A stretch of 64,000 nucleotides of DNA, taken from NCBI GenBank assembly GCA_032717465.1, contig CM064715.1:35084046-35148045 (forward strand), written 5' to 3'. Below are positions 55,690 to 64,000 of the stretch, piece after piece; the stretch's first letter is position 1; every line of letters starts with the position of its first letter. Origin of the DNA: Coenobita brevimanus (Eukaryota > Arthropoda > Malacostraca > Decapoda > Coenobitidae). The position numbers and the translations under genes are program-made. The notes under the pieces are model-generated. The model ran no database searches. It was not told the DNA's origin and saw nothing but the letters and a program-made list of their open reading frames with translations.

Positions 55690-56302
55690 CTTATCATGTT
55701 GCCACAGTAATGATATTGTAGTAAGGTAATAATGTAAGCAAGATCTGAAGACCCCAAAGCAACTTCTTGTGTAACATCAAGGGAGACAGTGGTGTTGAAG
55801 AATGCATTTATCTGCTGCTGGTTCTTACAATGACCTTGATCCCATGGGGGAGATTTGGACTATTTTTTTTTTTCCTATCAGCAATGGCCCATCCTATGAC
55901 ACACAACCTGGGCCCTTCTTATTCCTTGCACAGTCTGCAGTTTTCCTGAAATGGTAGTGAGACTCTGAGGCCGGAGAAACAATGATTAGTACTTCTATTG
56001 CGTTGCCATTTGGTAAAGTTATGTACTATAAACAAGATCTGAAGACCCTACAGTAACTTCTTGTGTAACATCAACAAGGGATCTTGCAAAGACGTCCAAG
56101 AATGCAAGTGTGTGGTACCGTTTCTTACAATGACCTTGACCCCATTGGGGAGATTTGGATTTTTTTTTTTCTTTTATCAGCAATGGCTGATGCCGGGACA
56201 CATAACCTGGGCCCTGCAGAATCGGTGCGCAGTGTCCAATGCTGAAATTTTTGCGAGACTCTTAGGCGAGAATAGCATAAAAAATACCAGCAAAAACCGT
56301 AT
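55690..56302 (-). repeat. dRep cluster, minus orientation
   Basis: Two copies with the reverse hallmarks, ending where the hairpin array starts. Confidence 0.8.
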
Positions 56303-56592
56303 TCTCCACCTCCCATGTAGGTGGAGAACTGGAGACTGCGCAAGGACTCTGAAACTGTCCGAAGGACAGTTACAGTTCTAATTAGTCTCCACCTACGTAG
56401 TAGGTGGAGACTAATTAGAACTCTATAACCGTCAGGTGGAAACTATTGTTTTACTGGTATTATTAGTCTCCACTTACTACTTAGGTGGATTCTATTGTTG
56501 TTGCTGGTATTGTTAGTCTTCATCTACTATGCAGATGGAGAGTGTTGTTTTTACTGGTGTTATTAGTCTCCACCTACTACATTGGTGGAGAC
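56303..56592. repeat. Hairpin array at a dRep inversion point
   Basis: Five palindromes in 290 bases share the arms AGTCTCCACCTAC / GTAGGTGGAGACT: 56303-56326, 56376-56420, 56464-56492, 56512-56541 and 56564-56592. The second has perfect 21-base arms and a 3-base loop (GTA). Left of the array dRep copies are in minus orientation, right of it in plus. Confidence 0.85.
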
Positions 56593-58540
56593 TATTGTTT
56601 ATGTTAGTATTATTTTAATTCTCGTCTCAAAGTCTTGCAACGATTCCAGGAGAAACGGAGACAGCGCAATAAATCTAAAGGGCCCAGATTATGTGTCGCG
56701 GCATAGGCCATTGCTGGTATAAAAAAAAAAGTCCCTAATGAGGTCAAGGTCATAAAAGTTATAAACACAGGCGTTCTTCGATACCACTGTCAGATCCCTT
56801 GTTGATTTTACACAAGAAGTAACCTCAGGGTATTCAGATTTTGTTTATATTGTACATACTTTACAACTATGTAAGTTTATTATAGCTATTCAAGAAGTGT
56901 GCATAACTAATTATTATTATTCCAGCCTTATAGTCTCCTGACGGTTCCAGGAGAACTGGAGGCTGCGCAAGGAATCTGAAGGACCCAGGTTACGTTTCCT
57001 TTCATGGACCATTGCTGATAGAAAAAATAATCCACATCTCCCCAGTGGGATCAAGGTCATTAAGAAACAGTAGGTGGAGACTTGTGACAGTCTGTACGAC
57101 AGTTACAGAGTTCTATTTATTTTTATTCTCGCCTCTGTCTCCGAACGATTCCAGGAGAACCAGAGACTGCGCAAGTAGTCTGAACAGCCTAGGTTTTGGG
57201 TCCTGGCATGAGCCATTGCTGATAGAATATAAAAACTCCAAATTTCCTCAGTGAGGTCAAGGTTAGTGTAAGAAACAGTTTCAGGCATATGCATCCTTCG
57301 ACACCTTTGTTAGATCTCTTGTTGATGCTAAACAAGAAGATACCTTAGGGTCTTTAGATCTTGTTTATATTAAACAAACCTTTCCAGAACGTAAGACCTT
57401 CTTGCTGTGGTTTCACTTTAAAGTTTGTAACTAATTATAATAATTTTGGTCACAGATTGTCTCGACAATTCTAGGGGAGCCGAAGACTGTGCATGGAATC
57501 TGAAGGTCCCAGGTTATATGTCCTGTCATGACCATTGCTGATAGAAAAAAAAATCCAAATCTCTCCAGTGGGGTCAAAGTCACTAAGAGACAGTAGATGG
57601 AGACTAGTGACAGTCCGTAGAATAGATACAGTGTTCTAGTTAGCCCACTTACCATGTAGGTGGAGACTTTTTTTTTTTTTTCACTGTTATTATTATTATT
57701 ATTCTCCCATCAGAGTCTTGGAACGATTTCACGAGAACCGGGGACCACACAAAGAATATAATGGGCCCAGGTCATGTGTCCTGGCATGGGCCATTGCTGA
57801 CAGAAAAAGAATCATATCTCTCTAATGGGGTCATTGTAAGAAACACTAGCAGAGACAAGTGTTCTCCAACACCTTTGTCTCCCTTGCTGATGTTACAGAA
57901 GGATTTACCTTACGGTCTTTAGATCTTGTTTATATTAAAAATACTCTACCACATGTCATAGCTTACGTTTTGTGGCTACACGATAAGAATACGTACTTAC
58001 TCTTTCCACACTACGTAGGTGGAGACTATTGTGTTTGCTGATATTATTATTATTATTCTCACATAAGAGTCTCGCAACGATTCTACAAGAGCCGAAGACT
58101 GGGCAAGGCATCTGAAGGGCCTGGGTTATGTGTCTTGGCATCGTTTATTGCTGATAGAGAAAAAAAAAAAATCCAAATCTCCAAGATGGGGTCAGATCCC
58201 TTGTTGGTGTTACACAAGAAGTTACCTTAGGGTCTTCAGATCTTTTTTATATTAAACATTCCTTACTATACGTTGAAGTGCCTTTAAAGTGGCTACACAA
58301 TGAAGATATGTAACTATTATTATTATTATTATACTGGCCTCAGAGTCTATCGACGACTCCAGGAAAACTGGAGACTGCACATGGAATCTGAAGGGCTCGG
58401 GTTATGTGTCCTGGAGTGGACCATTGCTGACGGAATAAGAAAAAAATCCGAATCTCACAAATGGGGATAAGGTCACTATGAACAGTAGGTGGAGACAAGT
58501 GACTCTGCAGGACAGTTACAGAGTCCTAGTTGTTTTTATT
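56593..58540 (+). repeat. dRep cluster, plus orientation
   Basis: At least four copies with plus hallmarks (CCAGGAGAACCAGAGACTGC, GCCATTGCTGATAGAA, TCAGATCCCTTGTTGATG, TTCAGATCTTGTTTATATT). Copies are joined by incomplete hairpins such as near 57640-57670 and 58008-58030. Confidence 0.82.
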
Positions 58541-58745
58541 AATATGACTTAAAACTTCTGACATCCCTGTGAGATGTATTCTTGTTTTTGTCAATATTTT
58601 TATTATTCTTTCTACTTAAAAGGTAAAACGCCATTACCCAGAGGCTCTTTGGCCTAGAGCCTTGAATCTTTGTCAGGTTAATCGCTCTGTCGGTGGCTTC
58701 TGGCTAAGTATGATGGTAATCCATCAACCAGACTACTGGTGATAT
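58541..58745. repeat. Dispersed repeat B, 5' part
   Basis: Matches 32185-32230 (CATCCCTGTG, TTGTTTTTGTCAATATT) and is cut off at the TA/GATA microsatellite before the LINE. Confidence 0.6.
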
Positions 58746-58755
58746 TCAGAATATA

Positions 58756-58772
58756 TATAGATAGATAGATAG

Positions 58773-58803
<31 letters not shown>

Positions 58804-58868
58804 ATTTATATATATAAATATATATATATAGATAGATAGATAGATATATATAGATAGATAGATAGATA
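58756..58868. repeat. (TA)n/(GATA)n compound microsatellite
   Basis: Alternating TA and GATA runs that merge without a break into the truncated LINE (GATAGATCAGATATTC). Confidence 0.92.
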
Positions 58869-60043
58869 GATCAGATATTCATTCTTAGATCTTTAGTGGA
58901 AAAGTTTCTAGAGAAGGGAAAGAAGTTGTATGCGGCTTTCATGGATTTGGAGAAAGCATATGACAGGGTGGATAGACAAGGATTGTGGAAAGTGTTAAGA
59001 ATATATGGAGTAGATGGGACGTTGTTGAATGCTGTGAAGAGTATGTACGATGGTGCGAAGGCTGCAGTGCGTGTGGATGGTGAACTAAGTGAATTTTTCT
59101 CTTTGAAGGTTGGGTTGAAACAGGGATGTGTCATGTCTCCATGGTTGTTCAATCTGTACATGGATGGGGTAATAAAAGAGGTACAAGGTAGGGTAGTGGA
59201 TGTTGGAGTGGCCCTGGTGAGAGAGGATAGTGTTTGGAAACTCTCTGTACTGTTGTTTGCAGATGATACTGTGTTGTTGAGTGAAGACGAAGGGGAGCTG
59301 CAAGGCTTGGTGGATGAGTTTGGGAGAGTGTGTAAGAAACGGAATCTAAAGGTGAATGTAGGGAAGAGTAAGGTGATGGTCTTTGAGAGGGGTGAAGTCA
59401 GTGAATGTACAGCGAGGTTGGATGGTGAGGAATTGGAAAATGTGAGTACGTTTAAGTACTTGGGTAGTGTGATGAGTAAGGATGGAGGTTTGGAGGGTGA
59501 AGTGCTTGAAAGGGTACAGCAGGGAAGAAAGGTTGCTGGTTCTTTGAAAGCAGTGATAAGAAACAGGGAAGTGAGCATGGAAGTGAAAAAGTTACTACAA
59601 GACAGTATTGTGATACCAACTCTAACGTATGGAAGTGAAGCTTGGACGTTGTTGGAAGGACACAAGTCAAGAGTGAGAGCAGTGGAAATGAGTTATTTAA
59701 GAGGAGCCTGTGGAGTCACATGGAGAGACAGGCTGACGAATGAGGATATAAAGAAGCGTTGTGGTGTGGATGTGGATGTGATAGGAAGCGTTATGAGGAA
59801 CACACTGAGGTGGTTTGGCCATGTGGAGAGAATGGAGGATGAAAGACTGACGAAGAGAGTGTATGTGAGTGAGGTGGAGGGGAGAAGAGGGAGGGGGAGG
59901 CCGAGGATGAGATGGAGGGATGGGGTGGAGAGGTATATGAGAGAGGGGGTGTGAGTTGGGAGCAGGGCAGTGAAATGGAGGGGGACAGGGCGACTTGGAG
60001 GCGATTTGTTTGTGGCCACCCCAAACGGGATTGAGGCGTCTGG
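58866..60043 (+). pseudogene. RTE-like LINE, 5'-truncated copy
   Basis: Very similar to 35172-36352 of the longer LINE. It begins within the RT (DQIFIL...), keeps AFMDLEKAYDRVD, LKQGCVMSP, the FADD box and WFGHVERM, and is open for 352 codons (58896-59954) before a single-base shift in a G-run. The 3' end GGCGTCTGGCAATA is intact and followed by a TA tail (60047-60107). Endonuclease is absent. Confidence 0.9.

Positions 60044-60046
<3 letters not shown>

Positions 60047-60107
<61 letters not shown>
60047..60107. repeat. (TA)n microsatellite after the LINE
   Basis: About 30 TA units following the LINE 3' end. Confidence 0.92.
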
Positions 60108-60109
<2 letters not shown>

Positions 60110-60110
<1 letters not shown>

Positions 60111-60450
60111 CCTAGACACTTTCTGAAACCTCTTAAGCTTGTAAGCTAAAAATTTATTGCACTGTAGTCTTAATGCAACTGCAATGTGGAAAGGAGTATG
60201 GATCCAGTTATTGGTTGATTGTTCTCTGAAGTAGCCTGGGGTCAAAAATTGAGACTTTTCCGTATATTCCAGAGGTCACTTAATTTTCCATGAAGGACCA
60301 AAGCTAGAGCCACCAAACTTGGTGGACTTATAGATTGTGATGACCCTATATGACATGCAGAAGATCAATGACCTTTACCTCAAGGTCCCTTTACAGCTCG
60401 GCTTCTAGTAGGAAATAGCTGTGGAGGGTTTTTCATCAAAATTGTCCATA
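60110..60450. repeat. Dispersed repeat B, 3' part
   Basis: Matches 32500-32700 (CCAAACTTGGTGGACTT, CTCAAGGTC, GCTCGGCTTCTAGTAG). Confidence 0.65.
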
Positions 60451-60502
60451 GATAGTTTTACGGCTTTTCTTCATCATCATCTTTTTCGTCTTTTTCTTCT
60501 TG

Positions 60503-60505
<3 letters not shown>

Positions 60506-60540
<35 letters not shown>
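60506..60540. repeat. (ATT)n microsatellite
   Basis: About 11 ATT units at the 5' edge of the next LINE fragment. Confidence 0.9.
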
Positions 60541-60541
<1 letters not shown>

Positions 60542-61650
60542 CGTGATTTTGGCGTGCATCAGGGGCAAATCTTGCGCCCCTTGTTTATTACGGTGCTTAA
60601 AACTCCCTCACTTGACTTCGGAGGTGGACTCCCGTGGGAGGCGTCGTATACTGATAACTTGGTGCTAACTGTGGAGAATTAGGAGAAAGCGGAGGAAATA
60701 CTGAGAAACTGGAGAGATGAAATGTTGTACAAGGATTTGAGAATAAATGTGGATTAAAAAAAAAAAAAAAAAAAAAAGTGATATCTGGGGTTAGTGGCGG
60801 TACTGTAAAAGCAGAGGAAGTGTGGTCATCTGCAGTTTGCCATAAGGGTGTAGGAAGTAACTCCATTTTCTGTGGTTCTGATAATTGGGTCATAAGAGAT
60901 GTTGTGCTACTAGAGGTAAGCTGCGAAACAGCGCTGATTTCGTGTGTGCTGGTTGTCGGTGAGAGCATGTATTCAATGGGAGGCGTGAAAGGATTGTTCT
61001 TGTCAGAGAGTATCTTGAGTGCGTAGAGGAGTTTTACTATTTGGAGGATATGTAATGTGTTGGAGGTGAGAATGACCAGGGTAAGGAGTAGGTGGAGAAG
61101 TTCAGGGAGCTGTTACTTCTTCTGACACTGAGAAGGCTCTCCCTCCGTGCTACTGGGTCACTGAAGGTAGCATGTGTTAGGATTCTAATGCTGTATGGTA
61201 CCATAATGAGCTCTTGGCAGTAAAGGAAGAGGACATTCGCAGGCTCAAACGTACAAAAATGACAATGATTGGGTGGGTGTGCAGTGTGTCCCTGAGTGCG
61301 TTTCCTTGGGGGTTAGGTTTACTGTGGAAGAGTTGAGAGGAAAGATGGAACTTGAATGTATTGGTGTTGTGTTGAGGAGGGGTAGACTGAAATGGTTCGG
61401 GCATGTTCAGAGGTTGAAAGATAACAACTGGGTGTGGAAGGTTAGAGCTGTGACTGTTGAAGGTAGGGTTGCAAGAGGCAAATAAAAAAAGTCCTGTGAG
61501 GAGATCATAGAGTATGACATCTGGGATAAAGTAAGGACTCAATAGGGAGGGTGTCAGAGATGGGACAACGTGGAGCACCAACATTAGGTGACCAAGACCG
61601 ACGGGTACAAGTATGTTGAAGCCTTTATAAACGAAAGGAATTAAACGATA
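60541..61650 (+). pseudogene. LINE fragment, plus strand
   Basis: It reads GVHQGQILRPLFI, then YTDNLVLTVEN (catalytic YADD decayed), LRNWRDEMLYKDLRINVD, an A-run (60754-60776), and near the end RRGRLKWFGHVQRLKDNNW. It is the same family as the minus-strand fragment at 62110-63730. Many stops are present. Confidence 0.75.
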
Positions 61651-61669
61651 CAAAATTATTATTATTATT

Positions 61670-62060
61670 ATTATTATTATTAATAGTAGTTTCGACCTAT
61701 TCTAAGAGTCTCGCGATGATTCCAGGAGAACAGGAGGCTGCGGAAGGAATCTGAAGGGCCCAGGTTATGCATCCTGGCATGGTCCACTGCTGATGGAAAA
61801 AAAAAACAAGTCCTTTGCATGCAGTGACAGTCATATCAGTATTAAGAGTGAATGAATGTGGTCATGGCTACTGGAGATTTCAACGGGACCTGAGCAAGTA
61901 ATCTGAAAATGAAATTTGGCTTACCGATTCCCAAGAGTTTATTTCGATTTATTTCAAAAGTTTGAAATCTCCCGAATGGGGTCAAGGTCATTGTAAGAAA
62001 CAGTAGGTAGAGACTGGTGACTGTTCACAGAACAGTTACAGAGTTGTATTTATTACTATT
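61670..62060 (+). repeat. dRep copy
   Basis: Plus-orientation hallmarks (AGAGTCTCGCGATGATTCC, GAAGGGCCCAGGTTATG, CTGAAAATGAAA...TTATTTCGATTTATTT), closest to 43490-43830. It lies between two convergent LINE fragments. Confidence 0.8.
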
Positions 62061-62069
62061 TTCTTTCTT

Positions 62070-62104
62070 CTTCTTCTTCTTCTTCTTATTATTATTATTA
62101 CTAT
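62070..62104. repeat. (TTC)n(ATT)n microsatellite
   Basis: Short compound run at the 3' end of the minus-strand LINE. Confidence 0.85.
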
Positions 62105-62109
62105 TATCA

Positions 62110-63730
62110 TTAGTAGTGGGCATCTCTTCATGCTGCTCGATCTCTGGCAGCTTCGCTAATAATATTCAGTCCCTTATCCCTGAGGTCACACTCAATGACC
62201 TCGTCCCAGGTCTTTTTCGGTCTACTTCTTGCAACCCTAGCCCAAACGTTAACACTTCTCACTTTCTGTACCCAATTTCATCCCCTATCCTTTCCACAAG
62301 CCCAAACCATCTCAATCTACCTCTCCTCATCACAACACTAATAAATACACTCCAGTCCCTTCCTACCTCTCAACTCTTCCACAGTAAACCTAACCCCCCA
62401 AGGAAACGCACTCAGGGACACACTGCACACCCACCCAATCATTGTCATTTTTGTACGTTTGAGCCTGCGAATGTCCTCTTCCTTTACTGCCAAGAGCTCA
62501 TTATGGTACCATACAACATTACACTCCTAACACATGCCAAATACTATTATCCCTTCACACGTAGGGAAAGCCCTCCCAGTGCCAGGAGAAACACCAGCTC
62601 CTTGAACTTCTTCCAGCCACTCCTCACTCTAGCCACAGTGCTAGCTCCAGCCCCACCTCCATCACATGTGTCCCAAATAACAAAACTCATCTACACACTC
62701 AAGAGGCAATCAGCGAGTTCATTCCTTTCACTCCTGACAATCTCCACATGCTCTCCCCGACACACCACATACATGATATCGGCATTACCTCACAGTCTGC
62801 CTGTAATACCACTACATCTCTTATGCACTCACTTACCACAAACACTGCCCAAGATGGAATTACTTCTTATGTCGTTGTGACAAATCACACATGGCCATTC
62901 TCCCTCTTCTTTGGCAGTACCGCCTCCATCCCTAGATACCACCTTGCCCCATCTGCACTTACTCTTATGCCCTTGTACCCCAAACCATCTCTCCACCTCA
63001 TAAATCTTTCCTCCACCTCCATTTCGTTCTCTGCAGTCAACACCAAATCATCACCATACAACATCTCCCGTGGAAGTCCATTCCTGAAGTCACGTGAGAG
63101 GGCTTCAAATACCATAACAAACAACAGGGACTCAAGACTGACCCCCGGAACACACCAACATTTACGGGAAACTCATAACTCTAACGTCCAATTATCGTCA
63201 CCTGGATGCGAGCACCCACATACATGGCCATAGCCACCCTAACCAACCACCCCTCGATCCCAAGCTTTCTCATTGCCACCTCACCACCTCTCCAGGGTCT
63301 CTGTCATAGGCCTTCTCCAAATCAACAACAAAAAGCAAAGTACAGTTCCCTTTTCTTTCCTATATATTTTTCCCGAAGCTGTACAACAATGAATATGGCA
63401 TCAGTGGTCCTTTTGCCTGGCAAAAACACATATTGCATCTCATTAATATAAACCCTTTCTTTAATCATAGATTCTAGAACTCTCTCCAATTTTCTTCGTT
63501 ATCTGGTCCAAAAGCTTCATACCTCTATAATTTCCACTTTCCAGGGCATCATCCCTCCCCTTGTACACATTTACAATTACACGCTTCTGCCAATCATCTG
63601 GGACAACACACCCATACATAATCGAATTTATCAAATCAGTGACTAACCCCAGTCCAATATCTCCTGGGGCTTTCAACATTTCAGCAGTCAACCCAGACAC
63701 ACCTGCTAATAGTAGCAGCATCAATCAAAG
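62110..63730 (-). pseudogene. LINE fragment, minus strand
   Basis: On the minus strand it gives LAGVSGLTAEMLKAPG, IVNVYKGRDDALESGNYRGM (RT box 2a region), then ALSRDFRNGLPREMLYGDDL (YGDD in place of YADD), and a C-terminal part matching the plus-strand fragment. Several frameshifts and stops. The 5' end of the element is missing. Confidence 0.78.
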
Positions 63731-63831
63731 GCCAAGGGGTCAGACACTGGATCTGCTGGCTCCAGTCTTTCCCTGTTCCAAACTCTTTATTCAATAAACC
63801 GTTGTAATGCACTCACCAGACGTCTTTTAAA

Positions 63832-63855
63832 ATATTAATAATAATAATAATAATA

Positions 63856-63887
<32 letters not shown>
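63832..63887. repeat. (AAT)n/(ATT)n palindromic microsatellite
   Basis: AAT units switch to ATT units in the middle, so the whole run is self-complementary. Confidence 0.9.
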
Positions 63888-63888
<1 letters not shown>

Positions 63889-63889
63889 A

Positions 63890-64000
63890 AGGAGAAATAC
63901 ACTGAGGTAGTTTGACCATGTGGAGAGGATGGCAAGTGAGAGAATAACTAGGAGAGTGTATGTGAGTGAGGTGGCGGGTGGAGTGGGAGGAGAAGACCGA
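63890..64000 (+). pseudogene. RTE-like LINE, third copy, cut by the window edge
   Basis: Matches the WFGHVERM region of the LINE at 33267 (ACACTGAGGTAGTTTGACCA, TGTGGAGAGGATGG, GAGAGTGTATGTGAGTGAGG). It starts at a microsatellite, as the other copies do. Confidence 0.8.

Overview
The window looks like repeat-dense intronic or intergenic DNA from an arthropod, most likely a decapod crustacean. The reasons are very abundant (CA/GT)n, (GA)n, (ATT)n and (TA)n microsatellites, a crowd of nested and mostly broken retroelements (Ty3/Gypsy, RTE-like, CR1/L2-like, Jockey/I-like, Penelope-like), and two exons that read as an invertebrate transglutaminase. The genus cannot be named from sequence alone.

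Layout. Positions 1-11512 form a very large imperfect palindrome: left arm 718-6000, right arm 6120-11512, loop about 120 bases. An outer continuation of the left arm (1-645) finds its partner far away at 23262-23880. The two arms differ by insertions that can be read by comparing them. The right arm carries a tRNA-derived SINE (8321-8576) and a foldback TA-flanked element (8910-10872), each facing an empty site in the left arm. The left arm carries an internal direct duplication that the right arm lacks. Between the right arm and its outer continuation lies a 10.5-kb Ty3/Gypsy element (12173-22693) with 2.1-2.2-kb LTRs. Its gag and pol are broken by frameshifts, stops and a 1-kb TA-flanked insertion in the protease. 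Its LTRs hold a long open frame built on a 66-base in-frame repeat.

Positions 26033-26163 and 30013-30222 (minus strand) are two consecutive exons of a transglutaminase N-terminal domain. Splice sites and codon phase agree, and the 3.85-kb intron between them is filled with purine-rich tracts, a CR1/L2-like LINE and satellite-like DNA. These are the only host coding sequences I can support. No further exon of the gene was found in the window.

From about 31.6 kb to the end everything recognisable is repetitive. There is an intact-frame RTE-like LINE (33267-36354), a truncated relative (58866-60043) and a third fragment at the window end (63890-64000). There are also degraded LINEs at 37560-39765, 44530-45015, 48261-51053, 60541-61650 and 62110-63730, and a Penelope-like element with inverted ends (40275-42177). 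A hAT-like non-autonomous element (51982-54048) carries a 5S-rRNA-derived SINE whose tail matches the RTE-like LINE. An abundant dispersed repeat, called dRep here, occurs in both orientations (31630-32120, 42430-45905, 47896-51960, 54049-54195, 55690-58540, 61670-62060) and contains hairpin palindromes.

No rRNA, tRNA, CRISPR or prokaryote-type operon is present. The most novel material is the interplay of mobile elements: the paired empty and filled sites in the palindrome, the LTR-encoded repeat protein, the 5S-headed SINE that shares a LINE tail, and the hairpin-bearing dRep family.
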